Shown: positions 34,404 through 43,533, numbered from the stretch's first letter. The stretch is 64,000 bases of DNA from Flavobacterium denitrificans DSM 15936 (GCF_000425445.1 NZ_KE384377.1:1027420-1091419), one strand, 5' to 3'. Program-made: numbers and translations. The notes: generated from the letters alone by a model not told the origin.

Positions 34404-34811
34404 ATGGAAGACAGAGATAATTTTTTGAGAGAATTCAGAGGTGAAACTTTAGGAACCGTTAGCGCTCAGTCTTCAGCAGATGAGTTGTTCCAAAATCAAA
34501 CCATCAGACCGATTTTAAAACTGCAGAATGATTTGTTTATTGCCGTTTTCATAAATTACGTTAACAAGAACAAAGCCGACTTCTACTCCTACTCGGTTGA
34601 AAAGAAACTTCAGACTATCGAAAACTCCATTCAAAAGGATATCAAGTTCCGAAATTCTTTAAAAGGAATTGTCATTGCGCTTTTTACGCTTGAGGAATAT
34701 GAAACTTATATTCAAAATTCGTCAAGTTTAAATAAACGCATGATGAATTTATTGATTGACCGATTAAAAAATCAAGTGCAGTTGTTTGAAATGGAAGCTG
34801 ATTCTAAGTAA
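34404..34811 (+). CDS. conserved hypothetical protein
   Basis: 135 residues, soluble, helical and charged. It begins MEDRDNFLREFRGETLGTVSAQSS and has LRDF-free helical segments such as FYSYSVEKKLQTIENSIQKDIKFRNSLKG. No signal peptide, membrane helix or catalytic motif is seen. Similar proteins in flavobacteria are sometimes labelled glyoxalase, but no VOC-type metal ligands are visible here. It is followed after 8 bp by the next gene, so they are probably co-transcribed. Function unknown. Confidence 0.7.
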   Translation: MEDRDNFLREFRGETLGTVSAQSSADELFQNQTIRPILKLQNDLFIAVFINYVNKNKADFYSYSVEKKLQTIENSIQKDIKFRNSLKGIVIALFTLEEYETYIQNSSSLNKRMMNLLIDRLKNQVQLFEMEADSK

Positions 34812-34819
34812 GATTTTAA

Positions 34820-35299
34820 ATGGAAATAGAAATTATAGAGGATAATAAACAAAGCTTATTTGTTTATAAAAATGGAGAATTGTTATTTTATTCTATTATA
34901 AAATTTAATTTTCTCAGAAAGGACATAATCAAAATCTTTGATTCAAATGACGAACTGGTTTTAGAACTTAAAAGTTATGAAACACCATTTAGTTCGGCTA
35001 AGTTTGAAATTTTGTTTCAGAATAGAGACAAAACAAAAGATATAAATGAAATTACTAAAGTTTATCTAACATTTGATCAGAACCAAACGATCAGAAGAAT
35101 TGGAGAGAATCATTTCTCATTTAACTTAAAAAGCTCTTATTTTAGTAATAAAATTAAATTAGCAGATATAAAATTAAAATTTTGGACTACTACTCAAAAA
35201 ATGTCTTTAAATCTAAAACCTGAATATGAAGAGTTTTTGAACTCGATAATATTTCACGTTTTATCAACTAGAACCGGATATAATTCTAATTCAGTATGA
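34820..35299 (+). CDS. hypothetical protein
   Basis: 159 residues, with no signal peptide and no membrane segment. It consists mainly of beta-strand-like stretches (SLFVYKNGELLFYSIIKFNF, ELVLELKSYETPF, FEILFQNRD), suggesting an all-beta fold such as a beta sandwich. I do not recognise a family. It follows the previous gene by 8 bp and precedes the Crp/Fnr gene by 24 bp, so it may sit in one transcript with both. Confidence 0.6.
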   Translation: MEIEIIEDNKQSLFVYKNGELLFYSIIKFNFLRKDIIKIFDSNDELVLELKSYETPFSSAKFEILFQNRDKTKDINEITKVYLTFDQNQTIRRIGENHFSFNLKSSYFSNKIKLADIKLKFWTTTQKMSLNLKPEYEEFLNSIIFHVLSTRTGYNSNSV

Positions 35300-35323
35300 T
35301 AATTTTACTTATAAAGAAAATCC

Positions 35324-35902
35324 ATGTTTAACCAATTCCGAAATAAGTTTCCTTTTACAGATGAAAAGTGGAACGAATATATTAATTGTTTCAATCGAAT
35401 TGAAGTTCCAGCCAAAACTGTTCTTTTAGAAGAAGGCGAAATTTCGAAAAAGCTTTTTATAATTGAAAAAGGCTGTATTAGAGTTTGGTTTAACAATAAC
35501 GGAAAAGATTTGACTTCACAGTTTTTTTTCGAAAATCAAAGTGTGGCTTCTATTGAAAGTTTCATGAAACAATTTCCGAGTCCGGTTGTGGTTGAAACTA
35601 TTGAACCTTCTGTTTTATGGTGGATCAGCAAAAAAGATGTCGATAAAATTTTAGAAGAAATTAAAGAAATTCCCGAATTAAGAGATCGCTTAATCAATAT
35701 GCTTTTTCAAAGAACATTTGATTATATGAAACACTTTTTTTCTTTTATAAAAGACTCCCCTACTCAGCGTTATCTTGATTTAATTAAAGAAAAACCTCAA
35801 ATTGTGCAACGTGTTCCGCAGCATTATATAGCATCTTATCTTGGCGTAAGCACGGTTCATTTAAGCCGAATTAAAAGCAAATTAGTGAATAAAAAAGACT
35901 AA
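35324..35902 (+). CDS. Crp/Fnr-family transcriptional regulator (copy 1)
   Basis: 192 residues. The N-terminal cNMP-binding-like beta roll has FNRIEVPAKTVLLEEGEISKKLFIIEKGCIRVWF. The C-terminal winged helix has QHYIASYLGVSTVHLSRIKSKL as the recognition helix region. Residues for cAMP contact are not conserved, as in many Bacteroidota members, so the effector is unknown. A 74-bp gap separates it from a quinone-oxidoreductase-like gene on the same strand, which it may control. A related regulator next to an SDR is at 52253. Confidence 0.88.
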   Translation: MFNQFRNKFPFTDEKWNEYINCFNRIEVPAKTVLLEEGEISKKLFIIEKGCIRVWFNNNGKDLTSQFFFENQSVASIESFMKQFPSPVVVETIEPSVLWWISKKDVDKILEEIKEIPELRDRLINMLFQRTFDYMKHFFSFIKDSPTQRYLDLIKEKPQIVQRVPQHYIASYLGVSTVHLSRIKSKLVNKKD

Positions 35903-35976
35903 AATCTTATTTGATAACAAATGTTATCGTCTACCGAAAATCAAGTTCAGAACTTTGCCTCATAAAATTTAATATT

Positions 35977-36945
35977 ATGAAAGCAGCAGTGATTTATACA
36001 AAAGGCGAAATGCCTAAATATGCAGAATTTGCAGAACCAATTGTTCAAAACGAAAATCAGATTTTAATTTCAGTAAAAGCCGTTGGGATTACAAATCTGG
36101 ATAAAGGAAAAGCGTCCGGCAAGCATTATTCTTCAGAAAATATCGAAAACGGCTTTGTAATTGGAAGTGATTGCGTTGGTTTACTCGAAAACGGAACTAG
36201 AGTTTATGCCCGTGGCATATCTGGAACAATTGCAGAAAAAGCGATTATTGATAAAAACATATTTGTACCGCTTCCTGATGGAATTAGCGATGCAGTTGCG
36301 GCGTCGTTGCCAAATGCAGTTGCAGGCTCAGCAATGGCTTTGCGATTTCGTGCTAATGTCAAAGCTGGAGATACTGTTTTGATCAACGGAGCAACTGGAT
36401 TTACTGGCCAAATGGCAATTCAGATTGCTAAGCATTATGGAGCAAAAAAGATAATCGTTACCGGGAGAAACGAAAAAATGCTTCAAAATCTAAAAGAATT
36501 AGGTGCTGATAAAATAATTTCATTAAAACAAAACGACGATGCTTTTATTTCTCAATTAACAGAAATTCATGAAAATTCACCAATTGATATTGTTTTAGAT
36601 TATTTGTGGGGGCATCCTGCTGAGTTGATTCTTTCAGTCTTAAAAGGAAACGGATCATTTACCAATAAAATACGATATGTAACCATTGGCGGAATGGCTG
36701 GCGATAGCATTCAATTGTCGTCAGGAATTTTGAGAAGCGTAGATCTTCAATTATCAGGTTCTGGTTTAGGAAGCTGGTCAAAAGATGAAGTGAAATTGTT
36801 GTTTTCAGAAATACTTCCGGAAATGTTTCTTTTGACAGCTCAAAATAAATTGAAAGTAAATATTGAAACAGGAAATCTCGCTGATATTGAAGGAATGTGG
36901 AATGCTGAAGTTACTGATGGTAAAAGATTAGTAGTTATTATTTAA
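35977..36945 (+). CDS. MDR-family zinc-free alcohol dehydrogenase / quinone oxidoreductase
   Basis: 322 residues from the ATG at 35977 (KAAVIYTKGEMPKYAEF). An in-frame ATG 22 codons upstream has no family likeness. The GroES-like N-terminus has VKAVGITNLDKGKASGKH in place of the zinc-binding Cys/His sites, indicating the zinc-free group. The Rossmann motif is INGATGFTGQMAIQIAKHYGAKKIIVTGRN (about 130-158). It should use NADPH to reduce quinone- or enone-type compounds. The substrate is unknown. Confidence 0.88.
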   Translation: MKAAVIYTKGEMPKYAEFAEPIVQNENQILISVKAVGITNLDKGKASGKHYSSENIENGFVIGSDCVGLLENGTRVYARGISGTIAEKAIIDKNIFVPLPDGISDAVAASLPNAVAGSAMALRFRANVKAGDTVLINGATGFTGQMAIQIAKHYGAKKIIVTGRNEKMLQNLKELGADKIISLKQNDDAFISQLTEIHENSPIDIVLDYLWGHPAELILSVLKGNGSFTNKIRYVTIGGMAGDSIQLSSGILRSVDLQLSGSGLGSWSKDEVKLLFSEILPEMFLLTAQNKLKVNIETGNLADIEGMWNAEVTDGKRLVVII

Positions 36946-36961
36946 AATTGTATTAAACATG

Positions 36962-36999
36962 TTTTAATTTTCAGAAAGCATTAATTCTTCGGATGAACG
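36962..36999 (-). pseudogene. remnant of a DUF885-type gene 3' end
   Basis: The 28 bp at 36962-36989 match 37207-37234 (the last codons and stop of the downstream minus-strand DUF885 gene) with two mismatches. Read on the minus strand this copy gives SSEELMLSEN-stop, against YIKELMLSEN-stop in the intact gene. No further coding similarity is seen upstream. It looks like a leftover end of a duplicated or replaced copy, with the REP-like palindrome lying between the two. Confidence 0.6.
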
Positions 37000-37033
37000 A
37001 TGTTTTGATAAATAATCAATTATCACAAAGTTT

Positions 37034-37133
37034 GTCATTTCGAGGAACGAGAAATCTCCACGAGTAGCTCCATACAGAATTTCGCCAATCTTTGGAGGGT
37101 TACTTGCGAAGATTTCTCGTTCCTCGAAATGAC
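37034..37133. repeat. REP-like long palindrome, copy 2
   Basis: Perfect 23-bp arms (37034-37056 and 37111-37133; GTCATTTCGAGGAACGAG at the left end) enclose a 54-nt loop. The loop core TTCGCCAATCTTTGGAGGGTTACT is shared, with a few changes, with copy 1 at 8881-8978, and the outer CATTTCGA...TCGAAATG ends are the same. The middle of the arms differs in a compensating way on both sides. Confidence 0.9.
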
Positions 37134-37151
37134 AAGATTGGTTTTAAACAT

Positions 37152-37188
37152 AAAAAAGGTTTGGTAAAAATGATTGCCAAACCTTTTT
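37152..37188. terminator. terminator of the DUF885 gene
   Basis: AAAAAAGGTTTGG pairs with CCAAACCTTTTT around a 12-nt loop, with T runs on both strands. It lies 20 bp beyond the DUF885 stop codon. Confidence 0.85.
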
Positions 37189-37208
37189 CAATTCAAAGCT
37201 TCAGAATT

Positions 37209-38951
37209 TTAATTTTCTGAAAGCATTAATTCCTTAATATACTTTACAGGAGCGCTTCCAAAACTCAAGAATTTCTCATGAAATTTTTTCAAATTGAATT
37301 TATCCCCTTCTTGTTTTTTAAGCTCTTCTCTTAAATTGTAGATTTCAGTATAACCCGTAAAATAAGAACATAATTGTACTTGAGATAAAGTTACACGTTT
37401 CCACTTCCCTTCCGCTTCTGCTTGTTGCTGAAAAGCCTCTCTTGTCAATAAGCGCATTGCCTCTTCTTTAGACATATCTTTAGTATGAACACTATTGTCT
37501 AAAATGGTATTGCAAGTCGTTCTTAAATTCCACTTGTAATACATCAACCACATTTCATCCGAGTTTTTATAACCACTTTCCAGCATCATTTTTTCGGCAT
37601 AAACTGCCCAGCCTTCAACCATTGCGCCATTTCCTAAAATAGATTTAATAATGCTTGGCGATTGATTGCTGTAAACCAATTGTGTATAATGCCCCGGAAT
37701 TGCTTCGTGAATGTTTAAAATTTGAAGAATATAATCGTTGTATTCACGCAAATAGCTTTCAGCATTTTCAGCAGTCCAGCCAGACATGCTTCCTACATTG
37801 TAATACGTATTTGCATTTTTATCATAAGGTCCAGGAGCAGAAATAGAAGCACCTGCAACACCAGCCATATATGCTGGCTCTTTGCGTACAACTAATGGTT
37901 TGGACGGATCTATATACAATAAATCTTTCGCTTTTACATACGCAGTAAGCTCCGGAATTTGCTTTTCAATCTCCGATTGGAATTTTTCTGGCGTCGTGTG
38001 ATGTAGTGAGATTCTGTCAATAACCTGTTTTATTAAATCTAATTTATCTTCAGGTTTTGGAGCATTTCCATTGTATTTTTTCCAAAGTTTATCTGCTAAA
38101 AGAAACATTTTATCATGAAGATCATTCTTGTGGTCTACAGCAATTTTGTAGATTTCATCAGCTGAATAGCTGGATTGGATATCAACATTGAATTTTTTAG
38201 CATATAAATCAGGTCCCAATCTAAAAGAGCGCGGTGTTTTATTTGGCAGGTTCTTCAGCCATTCTGCATAATCTTTAATTGCTTTTACAGCAACTTTTGC
38301 TTTTTCCTGAATTTCTTTCTTTTCCGTTTCGCTAAGTTTACTTTTGTTTAATGCAGTATTTAAATCGTCTTCAAAAACAGTCACCCCGCCAATGTTTTGA
38401 GAAATTGCAAGATCAGTATGTTCAATAGTCGGATTTTTAATATTCCTTTTCGCTGCTTCATAATAAGCAGGAATATTTTTCATTTTGCTTTTAAAAGCAC
38501 GAAGACGAATTTCCAAAGAGTCATAATTTCCGTTCAAAATTTCTGCAAAAACGCCACAAACATTATATTCAGCAGGATTCCATTCTGATGATTTTAATTC
38601 GTTGACACTGAAAATTGTTGCTTCCAATTGGTTTTTAATCATTTGAAAGTCGGTTTTATTATTATCTGAAAGACTTTCAATGTCGTAATGCTTTAAAGAA
38701 TCTAATTGAGCATTGGCAAAATCAAGTTCAGCTTTTTTCGCGTCCTCGTTTGGAACAACTAAAACGCTGTCTAATTTGTGATATCCTACTCCAGAAGCCC
38801 AGTTTGGATATGTTTTCCATAAATCATTAACAAAATGGTCTTTATACTTCTCAAATTTTTGATTTAAAGCTTTGTCGACAGTTGTTTTGCTGCTTTTATT
38901 GCATGAAACAAGCAATGAAATAGCGATAACAGGAATAAACAGTTTTTTCAT
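37209..38951 (-). CDS. DUF885 lipoprotein, putative zinc peptidase
   Basis: 580 residues. The N-terminus is a lipoprotein signal (KKLFIPVIAISLLVSCNKSS), so the protein is anchored in an envelope membrane. The family core is present: APGPYDKNANTYYNVG, the zinc-like motif HEAIPGHYTQLV (about 420), and the downstream acidic segment NGAMVEGWAVYAEKMMLESG. Such DUF885 proteins are distant gluzincin relatives with likely peptidase activity, unproven for most members. It is probably co-transcribed with the upstream E1 gene (69-bp gap). A scrap of a second copy of its 3' end is found downstream. Confidence 0.88.
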   Translation of the reverse strand: MKKLFIPVIAISLLVSCNKSSKTTVDKALNQKFEKYKDHFVNDLWKTYPNWASGVGYHKLDSVLVVPNEDAKKAELDFANAQLDSLKHYDIESLSDNNKTDFQMIKNQLEATIFSVNELKSSEWNPAEYNVCGVFAEILNGNYDSLEIRLRAFKSKMKNIPAYYEAAKRNIKNPTIEHTDLAISQNIGGVTVFEDDLNTALNKSKLSETEKKEIQEKAKVAVKAIKDYAEWLKNLPNKTPRSFRLGPDLYAKKFNVDIQSSYSADEIYKIAVDHKNDLHDKMFLLADKLWKKYNGNAPKPEDKLDLIKQVIDRISLHHTTPEKFQSEIEKQIPELTAYVKAKDLLYIDPSKPLVVRKEPAYMAGVAGASISAPGPYDKNANTYYNVGSMSGWTAENAESYLREYNDYILQILNIHEAIPGHYTQLVYSNQSPSIIKSILGNGAMVEGWAVYAEKMMLESGYKNSDEMWLMYYKWNLRTTCNTILDNSVHTKDMSKEEAMRLLTREAFQQQAEAEGKWKRVTLSQVQLCSYFTGYTEIYNLREELKKQEGDKFNLKKFHEKFLSFGSAPVKYIKELMLSEN

Positions 38952-39020
38952 AGTTTGGGTTTAAGTTGGTTTTAAAGATAGAAAAAATGTTCTTTCTTCA
39001 AAACAGTATGCCTTTTTTGA

Positions 39021-40997
39021 TTAATATTTCAATAAACCCAGTAATGTTTCCTCGAAACGATCTTTTGCTAAAAATTGATCTTCTAGCGCTTTTGTAAACG
39101 GAATAGGAGAATCTAAACTAGCAACTCTCTTTACTGGCCCATCCAAAAATTCAAAACAGTTTTCCATAATTAAAGACGAAATGTCGCTTGCGATTCCACC
39201 AAACATGGTGTCTTCCTGATAAATAATGGCTTTACCTGTTTTTTTTACTGATGCAAAAATCGTTTCAGTGTCTAAAGGTTGTAAAGTTCTTAAATCAATT
39301 AAATCAGCGTCGATTTGTGGATTTTTTTCTAAAGTATCTAAAGCCCAATGAACTGTTGCTCCAAAAGCAATAATAGTTACTGAATTTCCTTCTTTTATCA
39401 AAGAGGCTTTTCCTAAAGGAAGCGTGTAATAATCGGTTGGAACGTCTTGATAAATACTTCTGTACAACTGTTTGTGCTCAAAAAACAAAACCGGATTTGG
39501 ATCATTTATAGAAGTGTTAAGCAACCCTTTGGCATCATAAGGGAATGCCGGATAAACAACTTTTAGGCCCGGAGTTTTTGTAAACCAGGCTTCGTTTGTT
39601 TGCGAATGAAAAGGTCCTGCCTGAGTACCTCCGCCACAAGGCATACGAACCACAACATCGGCATTTTCTCCCCAACGATAATGAGATTTAGCTAATAAAT
39701 TCACAATCGGATTGAAGCCAGTTGAAACGAAATCAGCAAATTGCATTTCTACAATCGCTTTATATCCGTTGATTGACAATCCCATTCCCGTTGAAACTAC
39801 AGCACTTTCACAAATAGGCGTATTTCGGATTCTATCTTTTCCAAAAGCATCAACAAAGCCATCAGTAATTTTAAAAGCTCCTCCATATTCAGCAATATCT
39901 TGCCCCATAATAACCAAGTTTTTATTGCGCCACATAGATTGTTCCAAGCTATTTCGAATAGCATCAATAAAACGAATATTTTTTGATTCTGAATTATGAC
40001 TATATTCTTCGTATTCAAATGGTTTGTAAACATCATTTAATTCTCCACTATAAGTAGGGATAATCTCTGGTTCAGCATTTGCAATAGCTAAATTTTCATC
40101 GATTTCTTGCTTGATTTCATTGTGAAGCTGTTCATCAAATTCAGCTGTCAAAACTCCCGTTTCGGTCAAATATTTTCTATAATTTGTTACAGGATCTTTA
40201 GCGGCCCATTCATCCATTAATTCTTGCGGAACGTATTTGGTACCACTCGCCTCTTCATGCCCTCGCATTCTGAAGGTTTTGAATTCCAATAATACAGGAT
40301 GCGGATCCTCCTGCATTTCTTTCTTTAATTGCGAAAGTTTGTTGTAAACTTCTAATATATTATTTCCATCAATAATATGGCTTTCAATACCATAACCAAT
40401 GCCTTTGTCAGCAAGATTTTCGCATAAATATTGTTCATTTGTAGGTGTTGAAAGTCCATAGCCGTTGTTTTCAATGACAAACATTACAGGTAATTCCCAA
40501 ACTGCGGCAATATTTAAAGCTTCATGAAAATCGCCCTCGCTTGTTGCCCCTTCTCCTGTAAAAACAGCCGTTACTTTGTTGTTTTTCTGAAGTTTGTCGG
40601 CTAATGCAATTCCGTCAGCTATACCTAATTGTGGCCCGAGATGCGATATCATCCCTATTATTTTATATTCCTGTGTTCCAAAGTGAAAACTGCGATCTCT
40701 ACCTTTTGTAAAACCATTTGCTTTTCCTTGCCATTGTGAGAACAAGCGGTGAAGTGGAATATTTCGCGTTGTAAAAACACCAAGGTTTCTATGCATTGGC
40801 AATACATACTCGGAATCATCCAAAACTGATGTAACTCCAACAGCAATAGCTTCTTGGCCAATTCCAGAAAACCATTTTGACACTTTGCCCTGGCGTATAA
40901 GGATCAGCATTTTCTCTTCGATTAATCGAGGTTTGAGGATTTTTTTATATAAATCTAATAATTGAGCGTCAGTTAGGTCTTGTCTGTTAAAGATCAT
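39021..40997 (-). CDS. 2-oxoacid dehydrogenase E1, fused alpha and beta subunits
   Basis: A single 658-residue chain of thiamine-diphosphate E1. The alpha half (about 1-315) has the GDG...NN motif as GEGATSEGDFHEALNIAAVW through IENNGYG, and the phosphorylation-loop region GHEEASGTKYV. The beta half (about 330-658) begins RFIDAIRNSLEQSMWRNKNLVIMGQDIAEYGGAFKIT and continues with MPCGGGTQAGPFHSQ. Fusion of E1 alpha and beta is usual for one Bacteroidota paralogue. Whether it acts on pyruvate or branched-chain oxoacids cannot be told here; no E2 or E3 gene is adjacent. Confidence 0.92.
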   Translation of the reverse strand: MIFNRQDLTDAQLLDLYKKILKPRLIEEKMLILIRQGKVSKWFSGIGQEAIAVGVTSVLDDSEYVLPMHRNLGVFTTRNIPLHRLFSQWQGKANGFTKGRDRSFHFGTQEYKIIGMISHLGPQLGIADGIALADKLQKNNKVTAVFTGEGATSEGDFHEALNIAAVWELPVMFVIENNGYGLSTPTNEQYLCENLADKGIGYGIESHIIDGNNILEVYNKLSQLKKEMQEDPHPVLLEFKTFRMRGHEEASGTKYVPQELMDEWAAKDPVTNYRKYLTETGVLTAEFDEQLHNEIKQEIDENLAIANAEPEIIPTYSGELNDVYKPFEYEEYSHNSESKNIRFIDAIRNSLEQSMWRNKNLVIMGQDIAEYGGAFKITDGFVDAFGKDRIRNTPICESAVVSTGMGLSINGYKAIVEMQFADFVSTGFNPIVNLLAKSHYRWGENADVVVRMPCGGGTQAGPFHSQTNEAWFTKTPGLKVVYPAFPYDAKGLLNTSINDPNPVLFFEHKQLYRSIYQDVPTDYYTLPLGKASLIKEGNSVTIIAFGATVHWALDTLEKNPQIDADLIDLRTLQPLDTETIFASVKKTGKAIIYQEDTMFGGIASDISSLIMENCFEFLDGPVKRVASLDSPIPFTKALEDQFLAKDRFEETLLGLLKY

Positions 40998-41112
40998 TTG
41001 GTTTGTGTTTTTTTAGTGTTTCAAATATAAAAAAATATAACAATTCTATTTGTTTTTGTTATAAAATTTTAATTTTTGTATAACTTTTAAAATTCAATTC
41101 TAAAATATTCTC

Positions 41113-41120
41113 TACCTTTG
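41113..41120 (+). promoter_or_regulatory. -7 box upstream of the IPNS-like oxygenase gene
   Basis: TACCTTTG fits TAnnTTTG and lies 51 bp before the start codon at 41172, within the divergent gap shared with the E1 gene. Confidence 0.45.
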
Positions 41121-41171
41121 TTTCTGAAAGGTTTTTCGAGACCTTTCATCTTTAAATAAAAAATGTAAAGT

Positions 41172-42122
41172 ATGCAAAACATTCCTAGTGTAGACTTACG
41201 TGATTTCCTTTCGGACGACCCGAAACGTAAACAAAAATTTGTAAATGAAATCGGCAGTGCATTTGAAAACATTGGCTTCGTAGCCTTAAAAGGTCATTTC
41301 TTAGATGACCAATTGGTAGACGAGCTTTATAGCGAAATTAGAAAATTTTTCGCTTTGCCAATAGAAACTAAGCATAATTATGAAATTCCTGGTATTGGCG
41401 GACAAAGAGGTTATGTATCTTTTGGAAAAGAGCATGCTAAAGGACGCAAAGAAGGAGATTTAAAAGAATTTTGGCATTTTGGACAATACGTTGACAAAGA
41501 TTCAAGATGGGCATCAGAATACCCAGACAATGTCGAAGTAAAAGAATTACCGCGTTTTAACGAAGTTGGTAAAGAAGCCTACCAAATGCTTGAAAAAACT
41601 GGTGTTTATGTACTTAGAGCTTTGGCTTTGCACCTTGGTTTAGATGAGTTTTATTTTGATCAATATGCAAAAGAAGGAAACTCTATTTTAAGACCTATCC
41701 ACTACCCTCCAATTACTTCTGAGCCAGAAAATGCAATTCGTGCAGCAGCTCATGGTGATATCAATTTGATTACACTTTTGATGGGAGCGCAAGGAAAAGG
41801 ATTACAAGTTCAAAATCATGACGGCGAATGGATTGATGCTATTGCAGCTGATGATGAATTAGTGATCAATGTTGGAGACATGTTGTCTAGACATACTAAC
41901 AATAAATTAAAATCGACGATTCACCAAGTAGTAAATCCTCCGAGAGAATTATGGGGAACTTCTCGTTATTCTGTTCCATTTTTTATGCACCCAGTAAGCG
42001 ATATGCGACTGGATTGTTTAGAAAACTGTATTGATGCTGAAAATCCTAAGAAATTTGAAGATATTACAGCTGGAGATTACTTATACGAACGTTTAGTAGA
42101 TTTAGGTTTAATCAAAAAGTAA
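41172..42122 (+). CDS. isopenicillin-N-synthase-like 2OG-Fe(II) oxygenase
   Basis: 316 residues of the DIOX_N plus 2OG-FeII_Oxy layout. The N-terminal domain starts IPSVDLRDFLSDDPKRKQKF. The iron triad His-x-Asp...His is in RAAAHGDINLITLLMG (about 195) and KSTIHQVVNPP (about 256), followed by the 2-oxoglutarate-binding RYSVPFF. It oxidises an unknown small molecule; true isopenicillin N synthase is not implied. A terminator hairpin follows. Confidence 0.9.
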   Translation: MQNIPSVDLRDFLSDDPKRKQKFVNEIGSAFENIGFVALKGHFLDDQLVDELYSEIRKFFALPIETKHNYEIPGIGGQRGYVSFGKEHAKGRKEGDLKEFWHFGQYVDKDSRWASEYPDNVEVKELPRFNEVGKEAYQMLEKTGVYVLRALALHLGLDEFYFDQYAKEGNSILRPIHYPPITSEPENAIRAAAHGDINLITLLMGAQGKGLQVQNHDGEWIDAIAADDELVINVGDMLSRHTNNKLKSTIHQVVNPPRELWGTSRYSVPFFMHPVSDMRLDCLENCIDAENPKKFEDITAGDYLYERLVDLGLIKK

Positions 42123-42144
42123 AAACTTAAATAGATTTCAATAT

Positions 42145-42191
42145 TAAAATTCCAAATTCCAAGCTTTATTGGAGTTTGGAATTTAATTTTT
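42145..42191 (+). terminator. terminator-like hairpin after the oxygenase gene
   Basis: TAAAATTCCAAATTCC pairs imperfectly with GGAGTTTGGAATTTA around a short loop and is followed by a T-rich tail. Confidence 0.7.
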
Positions 42192-42234
42192 AAATACTTT
42201 TATAGTTGGAATTTATTTTTTAGAATAAAAAATT

Positions 42235-42567
42235 ATGGACTTTAAAGATCAATTAAAAAACTTATTTCCTGATCACGTTGAATCAAATGAACCTGAAGAA
42301 ATTCAGGCCGAAGAGCATGTGTTATATGTTCAAAAAGAACCTATGATTTGTAAATTTGAAAAACGAAAAGGAAAAGCAACCACAATTATTGAAGGTTACG
42401 AAGGTTCGGATGAAGATTTTAAAATCTTAGCCAAAGAAATCAAAACAAAATTAAGCGTTGGCGGAACTTTTAAAGACGATTCAATCATTATTCAAGGTGA
42501 TTATCGCGACAAAATCATGGCTATTTTAAAAGAAAAAGGATTTAAAACAAAACGTGTAGGAGGCTAA
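42235..42567 (+). CDS. SUI1/eIF1-like translation factor (YciH type)
   Basis: 110 residues. An acidic N-terminal tail (NEPEEIQAEEHV) precedes a SUI1 domain: EKRKGKATTIIEGYEGSDEDFKILAKEIKTKLSVGGTFKDDSIIIQGDYRDKIMAILKEKGFKTKRVGG covers about 45-110. Bacterial YciH-type proteins resemble eukaryotic eIF1 and may affect start-codon fidelity. It is a single gene, with repeats downstream. Confidence 0.9.
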   Translation: MDFKDQLKNLFPDHVESNEPEEIQAEEHVLYVQKEPMICKFEKRKGKATTIIEGYEGSDEDFKILAKEIKTKLSVGGTFKDDSIIIQGDYRDKIMAILKEKGFKTKRVGG

Positions 42568-42579
42568 AAGCTTCACATT

Positions 42580-42658
42580 TAACGTTTCAGGTTTCAAGTT
42601 ATATGAATCTGAAACAAAACCTTAACACCTTAGCATCTCAGAACCTTAGTACCTTATA
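42580..42658. repeat. short repeat spacer before nucleoside phosphorylase gene
   Basis: GTTTCAGGTTTCAAGTT faces ATCTGAAAC (the heptad family of the ilvB-ilvN junction). Then follow ACCTTA-type units (AACCTTAACACCTTAGC, CAGAACCTTAGTACCTTA) to within a few bases of the start codon. Confidence 0.6.
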
Positions 42659-42663
42659 AAAAA

Positions 42664-43533
42664 ATGATCCAATCATCAGAATTAATACTTAACCCAGACG
42701 GAAGTGTTTATCACCTAAACCTTCGTCCTGAGCATATCGCACACGATATAATTTTTGTTGGAGATCAAAACCGAGTAGAAAAAATTACTCAGTTTTTTGA
42801 AAAAATCGAATTTTCAACGCAAAAAAGAGAGTTTAAGACCCAAACCGGAATTTACAACGGAAAGCGCATTTCCGTTATTTCAACTGGAATTGGCCCGGAC
42901 AACATCGATATTGTATTGAATGAATTAGATGCTTTAGTAAACATCGATTTAAAAACACGAACACCAAAAGAAAAACTAACTTCTTTAAATATAATCAGAA
43001 TTGGAACTTCAGGCTCTCTGCAGGAAGATATTCCTGTTGACAGCTTCGTAATGTCAAAATTCGGACTTGGATTAGATAATATGCTTCGCTCTTATTTAAT
43101 TGATGATGTTTCAAATGCTGCCATTGAAGACGCATTTATCACACATACCAATTGGGACATCCGAAAAGGAAAACCTTATGCAATTTCATGTTCTGAAAAA
43201 TTAGAGAAATTCATTGAATCGGATCGAATTTTTAAAGGAATTACTGCAACTGCCGGCGGTTTTTACGGGCCTCAAGGACGTGTTTTGCGTTTGAATATCC
43301 AAGATGAAGAATTAAACAACAAAATGGAAAATTTCGATTTTGACGGAACAAAAATCACTAATTTAGAAATGGAAACTGCTGCTATTTATGGCCTTTCTGC
43401 ACTTTTAGGACATAATGCGTTATCATTAAATGCAATTATTGCGAATCGTGCATCTGGAACTTTCAGTGAAGACCCTTATAAAGCTGTCGATGAACTTATT
43501 GCTTACACCCTTAACAAACTTGCCGAAAAATAA
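42664..43533 (+). CDS. nucleoside phosphorylase (uridine phosphorylase-like)
   Basis: 289 residues of the PNP/UDP family. Motifs are IIFVGDQNRVEKI near the N-terminus (phosphate site), IRIGTSGSLQEDIPVDS (about 115), and the sugar-contacting LEMETAAIYGLSALLGH (about 235). It phosphorolyses a nucleoside to free base and ribose 1-phosphate in salvage. The base preference is not certain, though overall resemblance is to uridine phosphorylases. The upstream gap carries short repeats. Confidence 0.9.
   Translation: MIQSSELILNPDGSVYHLNLRPEHIAHDIIFVGDQNRVEKITQFFEKIEFSTQKREFKTQTGIYNGKRISVISTGIGPDNIDIVLNELDALVNIDLKTRTPKEKLTSLNIIRIGTSGSLQEDIPVDSFVMSKFGLGLDNMLRSYLIDDVSNAAIEDAFITHTNWDIRKGKPYAISCSEKLEKFIESDRIFKGITATAGGFYGPQGRVLRLNIQDEELNNKMENFDFDGTKITNLEMETAAIYGLSALLGHNALSLNAIIANRASGTFSEDPYKAVDELIAYTLNKLAEK

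Noticed and set aside
41172..42122. True isopenicillin N synthase and a beta-lactam cluster
   Set aside because: Only the oxygenase fold is shared; no ACV synthetase or other pathway genes are present.
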